DNA of 64,000 bases from Rhodoferax ferrireducens T118 (GTDB lineage Bacteria; Pseudomonadota; Gammaproteobacteria; Burkholderiales; Burkholderiaceae_C), in contig NC_007908.1 in NCBI RefSeq assembly GCF_000013605.1, forward strand, positions 2,542,001 through 2,606,000. Direction: 5' to 3'. Position 1 is the stretch's first letter; every line of letters starts with the position of its first letter. The notes beneath the pieces are model-generated. The model made no database searches. It had not been told where the DNA came from and worked only from the letters and a program-made list of their open reading frames with translations. The position numbers and the translations under genes were made by a program. Below are positions 28,346-37,492 of this stretch, piece by piece.

Positions 28346-29695
28346 ATGAAACGATTCGCGGTGGCTTTGGCCAGCGTACTTGGGCTGGCAGCCGGTAACG
28401 CCCTGGCCTGGAGCAATCACAGCTTTGCCGCCTACCGCACTTTTGAAAATATGCCCGAAGTGGCGAAGGCAGCGGTGGTCACGGTCGAGCCGCTGGAAGC
28501 CTTCCTGAAGGCGCAGGAGAAATCCATTGAAACCCTGCTGCTCAGCCAGGAAACCTGGGCACAAACCCACTTGGACGTCTACCCACCCCGTCCGGCAGCA
28601 CTGGTTTTCAGGGCCAACCCAACGCGAACCGACGAGGCCCGGCGACTGGCATTTCTGATGGCTTTGCGGGTGGCGCCCAACAGCAAATTGGCACTCTACA
28701 TTCAACCCGATCCCTGGAGCCCGCGCCCGGACGCTGCCACGCTGCTGGCACACGCTAGCGTCAACACGCTGCCCGAGCAACCCAACTCAAACTACCGTTT
28801 TGTCGGCATCAAGGCGGGCGACAAGGTCTCGCCACTGAGCGTGCTGGCCTCGGCCACCGATGAGCCGGACTATGGTTTGGACATCAATCTGTGGGCCGAC
28901 AGCCCGTCGGACTGGGGCAAGGTCTACGGCTTTGGCGCCTTGCCGTTTGGCAACCCCGCGCTGTACTTCTCGACCCAGGCGCCGTTTCACATGGGCTTCT
29001 ACCACGAAGACCGCGTTATTTACCTGGCGGCGCCCTTTATCAAGAAGACTTTTCCTCTGCTTCGTATCCACCAGTACAGCAGCCTGGCCGCGCTGGCTTT
29101 CCGAACCAGCCACCCTTACTGGGGCTGGCGCTTCACCGGGCTGGCGCTGCACTATGTGCAGGATCTGACCCAACCGTATCACGCCAGCCTGTCGCCCGGC
29201 AATTCATCCCTGAAACTGATCGGCATCAACCTGCTGGCGATGGCCGGGCTGCCCAAAATGAAAGACGAAATGATTGTGCTGCTGTCCAATCGCCATCTCG
29301 CGCTGGAAAAATACCAGAATCAGCTCATTTATAACGCCTCGCTGGCCAGGCAGGAGACCAGCATCGAAAAGTCACTGCGCAACAGCGACAAAGACGCCAG
29401 CTACCCGGCCTGGTCCGACCTGTATGCACGCGATGTCGTGAGTCGCCAGTCTCATGCCCTTGGTACCCGGCTGACCGACACTCTTGTCAACACCCTGCCA
29501 CCTGGCTATGTTTCCGACCCGTCATTTGATTTCGGCGTGAAGGAATCGGGTATCGATCTGGTGGCTGAACTGAGCCAGCAAGATGCCGCCAAACGGGCCG
29601 GGTTGGACCATGTCACGACCGAACTGATGGGTAATTTTGGCGCCCACAGCCGCAACATGGTGCGCGGCGTGCTGAAAGCCAGCGCGACACCGTAA
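28346..29695 (+). CDS. Exported zinc-dependent phospholipase C / S1-P1 nuclease-like protein
   Basis: The 449-residue protein has a signal peptide whose likely cleavage after NALA (residue 21) leaves Trp22 as the mature N-terminus. Zinc phospholipase C and P1 nuclease use exactly such an N-terminal tryptophan as zinc ligand. The block LALHYVQDLTQPYHAS (His269, Asp273, His279) matches the H-x3-D-x5-H metal motif of that superfamily. AGGAG precedes the ATG at 28346; an in-frame ATG 18 bases earlier is less likely. It should act outside the cytoplasm on phospholipids, phosphate esters or nucleic acids. It is longer than typical members, with inserts between the metal motifs. Family assignment is from motifs only. 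Confidence 0.65.
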   Translation: MKRFAVALASVLGLAAGNALAWSNHSFAAYRTFENMPEVAKAAVVTVEPLEAFLKAQEKSIETLLLSQETWAQTHLDVYPPRPAALVFRANPTRTDEARRLAFLMALRVAPNSKLALYIQPDPWSPRPDAATLLAHASVNTLPEQPNSNYRFVGIKAGDKVSPLSVLASATDEPDYGLDINLWADSPSDWGKVYGFGALPFGNPALYFSTQAPFHMGFYHEDRVIYLAAPFIKKTFPLLRIHQYSSLAALAFRTSHPYWGWRFTGLALHYVQDLTQPYHASLSPGNSSLKLIGINLLAMAGLPKMKDEMIVLLSNRHLALEKYQNQLIYNASLARQETSIEKSLRNSDKDASYPAWSDLYARDVVSRQSHALGTRLTDTLVNTLPPGYVSDPSFDFGVKESGIDLVAELSQQDAAKRAGLDHVTTELMGNFGAHSRNMVRGVLKASATP

Positions 29696-30553
29696 TCAGG
29701 CCCAGATGACCGAACGCATCGAGATCGATGCAGCCTGAAAACTGGTATTGAAAAACTGCGGCGTTTCGCTGGCATCGACCGCCCCGGCCGCATAAAGCAG
29801 GGGCAAAAAATGCTCATGTGTGGGATGTGACTGTTTTGCAACCGCCCCGAGCGTCTGGAAATTCTGTAGCGCGTCCAGATTCCCGTTCTGCAGATAGTCG
29901 GCAATGGTTTGGTCGAATTCAAGCGCCCAGTCATACGCCTGGTCCGGCCCGGCTCCCATCTGCAGGGTGCGCAAGTTGTGCACCATATTGCCGCTGCCCA
30001 CAATCAGCACACCAAGCTCGCGCAAACCTTTGAGCTGCTGGCCCAGCGCATAGTGCTCTGCAGGGGGGCGGCTGTAATCCATGCTGAGTTGAATGACCGG
30101 CACATCGGCAGCAGGAAACATCGGCTTGAGCACGGACCATGCGCCATGGTCAAGGCCCCATTCCTGAAAATCGAGTGATAAGGGCTTGGCGCTGCCCGGC
30201 TGACGCAGGCCCTGACTGATTTCCTGCGCGGCTTGCGGAAAACCCGGAGCCGGGTACTGCTGATCGAAAAGCGCTGGCGGGAAACCGCCAAAATCGTGAA
30301 TCGTTTTGGGCTGTGTCATGGCGGTCAGCCACCAGCCGTTTGTGAGCCAATGGGCAGAGATACACAAAATGAGCTGTGGCATGGGCCACTGCGCACCAAA
30401 TTTGGCCCCCAGCGATTGCCAGCTGCGACGATAGTCGTTGTCTTCAATGGCATTCATGGGGCTGCCATGGCCCAGAAAAATAACCGGCATTTTTCTCGTT
30501 TTTTTCAGCGCCTGGACAGAGCCGAAGGCGCTAGCATTTGACATGACAGTCAT
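29696..30553 (-). CDS. ygiD: 4,5-DOPA dioxygenase-like extradiol dioxygenase (YgiD/LigB family)
   Basis: The 285-residue protein belongs to the class III extradiol dioxygenases. Metal and active-site histidines are in VIFLGHGSPMNAI, ILCISAHW, GLDHGAWSVL and VGSGNMVHNLR, and the PTHEHFLPLLYAAGA block near the C-terminus is typical of YgiD/DODA. The family opens catechol rings using Fe or Zn; the physiological substrate is unclear. The start at 30553 is chosen because GGAG lies five bases upstream; the frame extends further without a ribosome site. It converges on the phospholipase-like gene with no spacing. Confidence 0.86.
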   Translation of the reverse strand: MTVMSNASAFGSVQALKKTRKMPVIFLGHGSPMNAIEDNDYRRSWQSLGAKFGAQWPMPQLILCISAHWLTNGWWLTAMTQPKTIHDFGGFPPALFDQQYPAPGFPQAAQEISQGLRQPGSAKPLSLDFQEWGLDHGAWSVLKPMFPAADVPVIQLSMDYSRPPAEHYALGQQLKGLRELGVLIVGSGNMVHNLRTLQMGAGPDQAYDWALEFDQTIADYLQNGNLDALQNFQTLGAVAKQSHPTHEHFLPLLYAAGAVDASETPQFFNTSFQAASISMRSVIWA

Positions 30554-30761
30554 CAAATCTCCAAAAATTATCGGCACCAGTGGCGCCATCGCACAAGCGG
30601 CCAAAACCCTATGCCTTGCGACGCAAGCAGTGTCCTTGATTTTCCTTTATAAAGAGCCTATCAAGCGAAAATTTTGACCGGTTTGAGTCTTGCAAAAACC
30701 TGACGGATGGCTGGGAAATTGGTGCTTTCACTCCTGCGCAATGCCCGTCAAAACTGTTATA

Positions 30762-30772
30762 TTGCACTGCAA
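30762..30772. promoter_or_regulatory. Perfect palindrome TTGCACTGCAA upstream of phaZ (PhaR-like site)
   Basis: The 11-base palindrome TTGCA-C-TGCAA lies 23 bases before the phaZ start and overlaps a TATATT segment that could be the -10 box. TGC/GCA-rich palindromes of this kind are bound by the PHA-responsive repressor PhaR at phasin promoters in related bacteria. Binding here is inferred. Confidence 0.5.
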
Positions 30773-30795
30773 CATTTCCTGAAAGTGAATTCATC

Positions 30796-32193
30796 GTGCT
30801 GTACAAAATCTACGAAACTCAACGCTCTTTGATGGAGCCTTTCTCCGACTTGGCGCACTCTGCTTCCAAGGTCTACGGTAATCCGCTGTCCATGTTCGGG
30901 CAAAACCCGTTTGCCCAGCGTATTTCTGCTGGCTACGATTTGATGCATCGTTTGGGCAAAGATTACGAAAAACCGGAATTTGGCCTGCGCACGGTCGATG
31001 TCGACGGGGTCGAGGTCGCCATTCACGAGCGCGTAGAGATTGACAAGCCCTTTTGCGAATTGCGCCGCTTCAAACGGTTCACCGATGACCAGACCACACT
31101 CGGAAAGCTCAAAGGGCAGCCCGCTGTGCTGATCGTGGCGCCCCTGTCCGGTCACTACGCGACGCTGCTGCGCGATACCGTCAAGACCATGCTCAAAGAT
31201 CACAAGGTCTACATCACGGACTGGAAGAATGCGCGCCTGGTTCCCCTGTCAGAAGGTGAATTTCATCTGGACGACTATGTGAACTATGTACAGGAGTTCA
31301 TCCGGCATTTGCAGGGCATTTACGGTAATTGCCATGTGGTGAGCGTGTGCCAGCCCACGGTGCCGGTGTTGGCCGCGGTTTCCCTGATGGCCAGTCGTGG
31401 TGAGTTGACACCCTTGAGCATGACCATGATGGGCGGGCCCATTGATGCCCGCAAATCGCCCACGGCCGTGAACAACCTGGCGATGAACAAGAGTTTTGAG
31501 TGGTTTGAGAACAACGTGATTTACCGCGTTCCCACCAACTTTGCCGGTGCTGGTCGGCGGGTCTACCCCGGTTTCCTGCAGCATTCGGGCTTTGTGGCCA
31601 TGAATCCGAGCAACCATGCCAAGAGCCATTACGACTACTTCAAGGACCTGATCAAGGGCGACGACGCGAGCACCGAAGCGCACCGCAAGTTCTATGACGA
31701 GTACAACGCCGTGCTGGACATGGACGCCAACTACTACCTGGAAACCATCCGGGTCGTTTTTCAGGAGTTCTGCCTGCTCAACGGCACCTGGAATATCAAG
31801 GGCGTGGACGGAAAAATTGAACCGGTCCGCCCGCAAGACATTACCACCACCGCCTTGTTCTCGGTTGAAGGTGAGCTTGACGACATCTCCGGCTCAGGCC
31901 AGACCGAGGCCGTGCACAGTATCTGCAGTGGTGTTCCCAAGTCGGAGCAAAAACACCTGGAGGTCAAGGGCGCCGGACACTTTGGCATCTTCAGCGGCCG
32001 ACGCTGGCGCGAGATGGTGTACCCAGCGGTCAAATCGTTCATCCTCAGTCACCAACCGGTAGCCGCAAAACCGGCACCGGTTGTCGATCCGGTTACCCCT
32101 GTGAAAATTGAGAAAAAACCATCGGCAGCCCCCGTCAAACGGGAAGAAGTAGCTACTAAAAATGTAGCAAGCAAGTCTCTGCGCAAAAAGTAA
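30796..32193 (+). CDS. phaZ: Intracellular polyhydroxybutyrate depolymerase
   Basis: The 465-residue cytoplasmic enzyme hydrolyses stored poly-3-hydroxybutyrate granules. The sequence follows Ralstonia PhaZ1: MLYKIYETQRSLMEPFSDLA at the N-terminus (GTG start), VLIVAPLSGHYATLLRDTV, and the lipase-box-like SVCQPTVPVL, whose Cys185 replaces the usual serine nucleophile. Asp and His of the triad lie in VEGELDDISG and GAGHFGIFSG. The C-terminal tail beyond about residue 415 is an Ala/Pro/Lys-rich extension, part of which (bases 32127-32168) is read in frame from a dispersed repeat copy. The rnfB-like gene overlaps its stop codon. Confidence 0.93.
   Translation: MLYKIYETQRSLMEPFSDLAHSASKVYGNPLSMFGQNPFAQRISAGYDLMHRLGKDYEKPEFGLRTVDVDGVEVAIHERVEIDKPFCELRRFKRFTDDQTTLGKLKGQPAVLIVAPLSGHYATLLRDTVKTMLKDHKVYITDWKNARLVPLSEGEFHLDDYVNYVQEFIRHLQGIYGNCHVVSVCQPTVPVLAAVSLMASRGELTPLSMTMMGGPIDARKSPTAVNNLAMNKSFEWFENNVIYRVPTNFAGAGRRVYPGFLQHSGFVAMNPSNHAKSHYDYFKDLIKGDDASTEAHRKFYDEYNAVLDMDANYYLETIRVVFQEFCLLNGTWNIKGVDGKIEPVRPQDITTTALFSVEGELDDISGSGQTEAVHSICSGVPKSEQKHLEVKGAGHFGIFSGRRWREMVYPAVKSFILSHQPVAAKPAPVVDPVTPVKIEKKPSAAPVKREEVATKNVASKSLRKK
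32127..32168 (-). repeat. Dispersed repeat copy D, in frame inside the phaZ 3' end (diverged)
   Basis: AGCCCCCGTCAAAC (32127-32140) is identical to the corresponding 14 bases of the dinB copy. It is followed by a GTAGCTACTAAAAATGTAGC palindrome-like segment. The copy encodes about 14 residues of the PhaZ tail, beginning APVKREEVATK. Confidence 0.55.
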
Positions 32194-32891
32194 TGACCAC
32201 GTTAGCCGCCCAAATCCTGGCGGTGTTACCCCAGACGCAGTGCACCCGCTGCGGCTACCGGGACTGCGCCGCCTACGCGCAGGCGGTGTCTACAGGCGCA
32301 GCGGGCATCAACCAATGCCCGCCCGGCGGCGAGCAAGGCATTGCATGGCTGGCGACCATCACCGGCCAAGCAGTTCGAGCGCTGAATCCGGTCCATGGCG
32401 CGGAGACACCGCGCAGCGTTGCGTTCATCGATGAAGACTGGTGCATCGGCTGCACACTGTGCATCGAGGCTTGTCCCACCGACGCCATTTTGGGCAGCAA
32501 CAAGTTGATGCACACGGTCATCGAGGCCTACTGCACCGGTTGTGAGTTGTGCCTGCCGGTCTGCCCGGTGGACTGCATCAAACTGGAGAACGTGACAAAG
32601 GCAGCCACCGGCTGGGCGGCCTGGTCACGACAGCAGGCGGATTTAGCCCAGATTCGCTATAAATTAAATAGCAACAGACGTAGCAAGGACGGCGGCTTTA
32701 GGCTTGAAAAGCCTGAAGAAAAAAGTCGCATGACAGCAGCTCCGACCGGTCCTTCATTGCACACTGACGTCGCCATCCAGCAACAAAAAAGCGCTGCCAT
32801 TGAAGCGGCCTTGGCCCGCGCACGGGTGAAACGTGACACTGCAACAAGCGCTGCGTCAGCCCATCCCTCTGAGCCATTGCACCCGCTTTAG
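32193..32891 (+). CDS. rnfB: RnfB-type electron transport ferredoxin
   Basis: The 232-residue protein combines the RnfB [4Fe-4S] domain ([13 protein letters not shown] and Cys42 in NQCPPGG; Cys17, 20, 25, 42) with a two-cluster ferredoxin domain ([12 protein letters not shown] and [12 protein letters not shown]). The usual N-terminal RnfB membrane helix is missing and no other rnf gene is nearby, so it is probably a soluble electron carrier. It starts inside the phaZ stop codon (TAATG), so the two are translationally coupled. After the ferredoxin domain (about residue 150) comes a variable tail, part of which is derived from a dispersed repeat. Confidence 0.85.
   Translation: MTTLAAQILAVLPQTQCTRCGYRDCAAYAQAVSTGAAGINQCPPGGEQGIAWLATITGQAVRALNPVHGAETPRSVAFIDEDWCIGCTLCIEACPTDAILGSNKLMHTVIEAYCTGCELCLPVCPVDCIKLENVTKAATGWAAWSRQQADLAQIRYKLNSNRRSKDGGFRLEKPEEKSRMTAAPTGPSLHTDVAIQQQKSAAIEAALARARVKRDTATSAASAHPSEPLHPL
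32656..32710 (+). repeat. Dispersed repeat copy E, in frame inside rnfB (diverged)
   Basis: GCTATAAATTAAATAGC followed by AACAGACGTAGC and GGCGGCTTTAGGC has the palindrome plus GGNGGCTNNAGGC plan of the family. It encodes the segment [19 protein letters not shown] of the RnfB tail, outside the iron-sulfur domains. Confidence 0.45.
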
Positions 32892-34414
32892 CCGACCACC
32901 AGGTTTCGATAGACGCCGCAGCCAACGTACAAACCATCCACCATCTGCACATAAGACATCTTGGTCTGCACGCGTCCGGTGGTGGGGTTATTGATGTCGT
33001 ATTCAACCCAGCCGGGCTCGCGCCGGGCTTGCACAATGATGTCATCGACCAGCCCCTGGCCGTCAATGCCGGGGATGTCCTGTACCCGCGTCCCCACTTT
33101 GGCCGGGTTACCCCCAAACGAGAGATAGGTTCCCTCGTCATCCAGCACAAAGACATACATATCCCGGTCATAAAACCCTTGCGCTGGGTCAGTCACATCA
33201 CGCACAAAGGCCTGGACCGAGGCGCTGCGTCGGCGTTGTGCAACAGCCCGATTCACCAGCTCGACGGCCTCTTCTGCGGAGCCCTGTTGCAACTTGAACA
33301 GTGCCACCGCATCCACCAGCGTTGAGGCGCGGTTTTCCAGATCGGTGGCTTGCGACACCGCTTGCTCCACCATCTGGGCATTGCGCTGCGTGATTTCATC
33401 AAGTTGACGCACTGCCGACGTGATTTCGGTCAGGCCGGCACTTTGCTCGGCGCTGGACGTTGATATCTGTCCCATATTGACGGCAACATCACGAATGCCC
33501 GACACAATCTGCGTGATGTTGCCCCCCGCGGACCTGATGCTCTGCACGCTGGCGGCCACCTGGGCCGATGAGGCGCCGATGAGTTGCCGAATCTCTTTGG
33601 CCGATTCAGCCGAACGCTGGGCCAGCAACCGGACCTCACTGGCGACCACCGCAAACCCACGACCCGACTCCCCGGCGCGCGCTGCCTCCACGGCCGCATT
33701 GAGCGCCAGAATATTGGTTTGAAACGCCAGCCCGTCAATCACGCTGACAATCTCATCCATGCGTTTGGCACTGCTCTGGATGGCTTCCACGGAGGCGATG
33801 GACTGCGCCATGGTGCTGGCCCCCTGATCGGCAAGATCGCGCACACCGGCAGCTTGTGCGTTGGCCTGACCCGCCGTTTGGGCATTCTCTTGCACAGTCG
33901 ACGACAACTGCTCCACACTGGCTGCCGTTTGTTCCAGATTGGCGGCTTGTTGCTCAGTCCGGTCGGCTAACTCCCGGTTGCTGCTTGCCAGGCTTTTACC
34001 GGCATAGGCGACAAAGGCCGAGTTGCTCCGCACATTGGCGACCATCGCCGACACGGTTGAGCCCATTTTGCTGACTGCCGACGCCAGGTCCGCGAGTTCA
34101 TCACGACCGCGAGGCACAACATTCAAACGCAAATCACCGCGCAACATCTGCGCCATGGCTTGCGCCACCTGCGCCAGGTCCAGAGCAAAACTGCGGTAAA
34201 TGGCCAGCAAAACATACAAGGACACGATCAAGCATGCAGCGCTCAGCCAAGCTATCCACGCGGCACCATAGCCAGCAGGCTCAGTCAGAAAATAATGCAC
34301 CAACATCAGAATCGGCGGCGTCATCAAGACGACTGCAAGCAACGATAACTTGGTCACGATGCGCACGCGGCGCATCAGCAACAGGCCAGGAGTCAGCAGG
34401 CTTGCGAAAATCAT
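32888..34414 (-). CDS. Methyl-accepting chemotaxis protein with C-terminal Cache-like domain
   Basis: The 508-residue receptor has two hydrophobic segments in the first 80 residues with almost no periplasmic loop, then a HAMP-like region and an MCP signalling domain. The tip [23 protein letters not shown] is invariant. After the signalling domain (about residue 385 on) comes a Cache-like sensor ([35 protein letters not shown] to [17 protein letters not shown]), which must be cytoplasmic. ATG 34414 with GAGAG upstream is preferred to a GTG at 34453. It overlaps the end of rnfB by 4 bases tail-to-tail. A paralogue with the same layout is at 41144-42691. Confidence 0.9.
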   Translation of the reverse strand: MIFASLLTPGLLLMRRVRIVTKLSLLAVVLMTPPILMLVHYFLTEPAGYGAAWIAWLSAACLIVSLYVLLAIYRSFALDLAQVAQAMAQMLRGDLRLNVVPRGRDELADLASAVSKMGSTVSAMVANVRSNSAFVAYAGKSLASSNRELADRTEQQAANLEQTAASVEQLSSTVQENAQTAGQANAQAAGVRDLADQGASTMAQSIASVEAIQSSAKRMDEIVSVIDGLAFQTNILALNAAVEAARAGESGRGFAVVASEVRLLAQRSAESAKEIRQLIGASSAQVAASVQSIRSAGGNITQIVSGIRDVAVNMGQISTSSAEQSAGLTEITSAVRQLDEITQRNAQMVEQAVSQATDLENRASTLVDAVALFKLQQGSAEEAVELVNRAVAQRRRSASVQAFVRDVTDPAQGFYDRDMYVFVLDDEGTYLSFGGNPAKVGTRVQDIPGIDGQGLVDDIIVQARREPGWVEYDINNPTTGRVQTKMSYVQMVDGLYVGCGVYRNLVVG

Positions 34415-34510
34415 GAATTTGTGTCTCTCATAGTTATCAGTACTCTTTGGCACTTGCTGTTATTTGATGGCGGTAGTATGACGTGAAGCTTACCCCCTAA
34501 AAAACAGAAC

Positions 34511-34538
34511 GCCCCGCGTTCGCTAACGAATGCGGGGC
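34511..34538 (-). terminator. Strong hairpin terminator after the BON-domain gene
   Basis: GCCCCGC (34511-34517) pairs with GCGGGGC (34532-34538), with an inner TTCG/CGAA extension. On the minus strand it is followed by GTTCTGTTTTTTAG. It ends transcription of the BON lipoprotein gene before the chemoreceptor. Confidence 0.8.
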
Positions 34539-34606
34539 TAAAAAGCTTGCCAACGGTTCAAACCGCTGGTCTTGCTAAATTACGCGTCTGAGCGCGAGAA
34601 AAAGGC

Positions 34607-34921
34607 TCAAGGGCGAATGGTGATCTCATTCTTGACCAACTTCACGCCGTTGACGCCACGCGCAATATTCTCTGCAGCACTCTTTTCCGTGAGACTCTTG
34701 GCGAAACCGGACAACATGACGGTGCCATTCAGGGTTTCAACGCTGATGGACGCGGCGCTAACCACTTTGCTTTCGACGAAACGCGACTTGATGAGCGTGG
34801 TGATACCGGTATCGTCAACATAAGCGCCAACAGTTTCCTGTCCGCGTTGAACGGCGCAGCCAGGCGCAGTCAGTAAAACAACGGCGGCAATGGCGGCGGC
34901 GAGGGTGGTGCGAATGAACAT
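34607..34921 (-). CDS. BON-domain lipoprotein (OsmY-like)
   Basis: The 104-residue exported protein has a hydrophobic signal ending in a probable lipobox (LTAPGC, Cys22) and one BON domain (about 38-103: DDTGITTLIKSRFVESKVVSAASISVETLNGTVMLSGFAKSL). BON domains bind phospholipid surfaces and occur in envelope-stress proteins such as OsmY and DolP. The protein is monocistronic with its own terminator. The exact role is unknown. Confidence 0.85.
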   Translation of the reverse strand: MFIRTTLAAAIAAVVLLTAPGCAVQRGQETVGAYVDDTGITTLIKSRFVESKVVSAASISVETLNGTVMLSGFAKSLTEKSAAENIARGVNGVKLVKNEITIRP

Positions 34922-35160
34922 AATGAATCTCCAGTTAAAGTTGATGTGTGATTGGATGGCTGAACTTTAGAACCACTGGCGTTGCGCAGCCATCAGCCTC
35001 AACCGCCTGTACCTGTAGGACGACACCGTTCGCTGACGTCAGAGAAGTCAGTCATTGCGCTGGACTCACACCGCGACTGGCCCGAATCACGATATCACCG
35101 CCTGTCTGCAACCGGCCAAGCCATGATCTGGTGGCACGCGCAACAGGTGCGCAAGAACAG

Positions 35161-35565
35161 CTACCCCAATGTCAAGGATTGGCCTTGTTGGTCAAATGGA
35201 ATCAGCGTTCCAAGGTTGCCCGCCTTAATGGCTTCAACCATGCGCTGCAAGGGCATTTCAGCCGCCGAACTGCTTGGCACCAGCCCACCATTGCCGGACA
35301 TGGCGGTTGCGAAGACGACGTGCCACTCTTGCCCAAACTGGCGTGACTCTTCAGCCAGGTCGGCAAAGGTACGCAACTCATCGGGTGTCTTGTCCACACA
35401 CATGATGGGCACCAGCGCACCGCCCTGCCCGTCCTTGAACCGCTCACGCTGCGCCAACGTGGCATCGGCAGGCAAGTCAGCGCGGGTAAACACAAAGAGC
35501 AAGCGTTGTGGTTCGGTCTGCTGGCGTGCCGCCTGTAGCAAATCATCAAAACTGGAAATATTCAT
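35161..35565 (-). CDS. Conserved hypothetical protein (often mislabelled ribonucleotide reductase alpha)
   Basis: The 134-residue cytoplasmic protein begins MNISSFDDLLQAARQQTEPQ and contains ALVPIMCVDKTPDELRTFADLAEESRQFGQEWHVVFATAMSG. I recall similar short proteins in Comamonadaceae carrying the name ribonucleotide reductase subunit alpha. Nothing resembling the large subunit's fold, ATP-cone or catalytic cysteines is visible and the length is far too small, so the name should not be transferred. It is divergent from the leuA leader, 70 bases apart. Function unknown. Confidence 0.75.
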   Translation of the reverse strand: MNISSFDDLLQAARQQTEPQRLLFVFTRADLPADATLAQRERFKDGQGGALVPIMCVDKTPDELRTFADLAEESRQFGQEWHVVFATAMSGNGGLVPSSSAAEMPLQRMVEAIKAGNLGTLIPFDQQGQSLTLG

Positions 35566-35635
35566 GCTTGGGACTTTCTTGATTGCATAGCGCTCAAGTG
35601 TCAGGTCAAACGCTCATTTGTGGTACATTGACCCT

Positions 35636-35689
35636 ATGAAAAAAATGTTGCTAGCCCTGCTACTACTGCCCGACGGGCGGAGACGGTAG
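35636..35689 (+). CDS. leuL: leuA leader peptide (leucine-rich, 17 aa)
   Basis: The peptide MKKMLLALLLLPDGRRR has six leucines in seven positions, three of them on the rare codon CTA in a GC-rich genome. It ends 15 bases before a perfect 15-bp terminator stem that precedes leuA. This is the classic layout of ribosome-mediated attenuation: scarcity of charged leucyl-tRNA stalls the ribosome on the CTA codons and prevents the terminator. No Shine-Dalgarno stronger than the sequence before the ATG was seen. Identification rests on composition and position. Confidence 0.75.
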   Translation: MKKMLLALLLLPDGRRR

Positions 35690-35704
35690 CGTACGCACGC
35701 ACCC

Positions 35705-35749
35705 AAACCAAAAGCCCGTATGCATCCGCAACGGGCTTTTGGTTTTTTT
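35705..35749 (+). terminator. Attenuator terminator in the leuA leader
   Basis: AAACCAAAAGCCCGT (35705-35719) is the exact reverse complement of ACGGGCTTTTGGTTT (35731-35745), with an 11-base loop and a following T run. Upstream, GCCCGACGGGC (35668-35678) can form a competing small hairpin overlapping the end of the leader peptide. Confidence 0.85.
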
Positions 35750-35797
35750 ACCCCGGCATTTTTGATTGCGGATATTGTTGAACACAGGAGAAACCAG

Positions 35798-37336
35798 ATG
35801 GCCGACCAATTGATTATTTTTGACACCACGTTGCGTGACGGCGAGCAGTCACCCGGCGCATCCATGAACAAAGACGAGAAGCTGCGCATCGCGCGCCAGC
35901 TGGAACGCCTGAAAGTGGATGTCATCGAAGCGGGTTTTGCGGCCAGCTCCAACGGCGATTTCGAAGCCGTGCAAGGCATTGCCAGGGCCATCAAGGACTC
36001 CACCATTTGCTCGCTGTCACGCGCCAATGACCGCGACATTTCACGCGCCGCCGAAGCGCTCAAAGGCGCCAACCGCAGCCGTATCCATACTTTTATTGCC
36101 ACCTCGGCGCTGCATATGGAGAAGAAACTGCGCATGACACCCGATCAGGTGTTTGAGCAGGCCAAACTTGCAGTGCGCTTTGCGCGCAATCTGGTAGCCG
36201 ATGTGGAATTCAGTCCCGAAGACGCCTACCGCAGCGATGAGGATTTTTTATGTCGTGTCATCGAGGCCGCAATCAACGAGGGTGCCACCACCATCAATGT
36301 GCCCGACACCGTCGGTTACGCCATTCCTGAACTCTATGGCACTTTCATCAAGACGCTGCGCGAGCGCGTCCCTAATTCAGACAAAGCCATCTGGTCGGTC
36401 CATTGTCACAACGATCTTGGCATGGCGGTCGCAAACTCACTGGCGGGCGTCAAAATTGGTGGCGCCCGTCAGGTCGAATGCACCATCAATGGTCTCGGTG
36501 AACGGGCTGGCAATTGCAGCCTGGAAGAGGTTGTGATGGCGGTCAAGACACGACGCGATTATTTCGGCCTTGACGTCGACATCGAGACTCAACACATTTT
36601 GGCCGCCAGTCGCATGGTCAGCCAAATCACTGGCTTTGTGGTTCAACCCAACAAGGCGATCGTTGGGGCCAATGCGTTTGCCCACGCTGCGGGCATTCAC
36701 CAGGACGGCGTGCTCAAGGCGCGCGACACGTATGAAATCATGCGCGCCGAAGATGTCGGCTGGAGCGCCAATAAAATTGTGCTGAGCAAAGTCAGTGGCC
36801 GCAATGCCTTCAAGCAACGCTTGCAGGATTTGGGGGCGCAGATGGAAAGTGAATCTGATGTCAACGCCGCATTCGCCAGATTCAAGGAATTGGCAGATCG
36901 CAAGAGCGAGATTTTTGATGAAGACATCCTGGCACTTGTCGGCAGCGAAAGTGTGGCTCGCGAGAAGGAACAATACAGTTTTGTCTCATTGTCGCAACAC
37001 AGCGAAACAGGAGAACGCCCCCAAGCCAGTATTGTTTTTACCGCCGACGGCAAGGAAGTGAAAAGTTCATCCGATGGGGACGGTCCGGTAGATGCATCAC
37101 TCAAAGCAATCGAGGCACAGGTCAAGAGTGGCGCCGAAATGGTGCTCTACTCAGTCAACGCCATCAGCGGTTCGACCGAGAGCCAGGGCGAAGTGACCGT
37201 GCGCTTGCAACACGGCGGCCGCGTGGTCAACGGCGTCGGGGCCGACCCCGACATCATTGTTGCCTCCGCCAAAGCCTATCTGAGTGCGCTCAGCAAACTG
37301 CACAGCAAAGCTGATCGGGTGGCCGCGCAAGGGTAG
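35798..37336 (+). CDS. leuA: 2-isopropylmalate synthase
   Basis: The 512-residue enzyme condenses acetyl-CoA with 2-ketoisovalerate, the first committed step of leucine biosynthesis. The TIM-barrel has [17 protein letters not shown] and the metal motif [17 protein letters not shown], then [19 protein letters not shown]. The C-terminal LeuA dimer domain (about 390-500) is the leucine allosteric site. The start is 35798, with AGGAG upstream; the frame is open further back through the attenuator. A leader peptide and terminator directly upstream indicate transcriptional control by leucine supply. Confidence 0.95.
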   Translation: MADQLIIFDTTLRDGEQSPGASMNKDEKLRIARQLERLKVDVIEAGFAASSNGDFEAVQGIARAIKDSTICSLSRANDRDISRAAEALKGANRSRIHTFIATSALHMEKKLRMTPDQVFEQAKLAVRFARNLVADVEFSPEDAYRSDEDFLCRVIEAAINEGATTINVPDTVGYAIPELYGTFIKTLRERVPNSDKAIWSVHCHNDLGMAVANSLAGVKIGGARQVECTINGLGERAGNCSLEEVVMAVKTRRDYFGLDVDIETQHILAASRMVSQITGFVVQPNKAIVGANAFAHAAGIHQDGVLKARDTYEIMRAEDVGWSANKIVLSKVSGRNAFKQRLQDLGAQMESESDVNAAFARFKELADRKSEIFDEDILALVGSESVAREKEQYSFVSLSQHSETGERPQASIVFTADGKEVKSSSDGDGPVDASLKAIEAQVKSGAEMVLYSVNAISGSTESQGEVTVRLQHGGRVVNGVGADPDIIVASAKAYLSALSKLHSKADRVAAQG

Positions 37337-37377
37337 CATCCGAGAAAATTGCTTGCTTCGCTGGTAATTGTTTAAGA

Positions 37378-37414
37378 AAGTCGTGCAAGTATTTGATATT
37401 GTGCGACTTTTTTG
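37378..37414 (+). terminator. Intrinsic terminator after leuA
   Basis: AAGTCG (37378-37383) pairs with CGACTT (37404-37409), with CAA/TTG pairing inside a small internal loop, followed by TTTTTTG. It separates leuA from pbpG. Confidence 0.6.
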
Positions 37415-37492
37415 TTTAAACTTGTGTCTTTGAGAAATAGGTCTGGAATTGGGTGCAAAACCCATTTTTGACGGATTCCATTTGGAGACATT

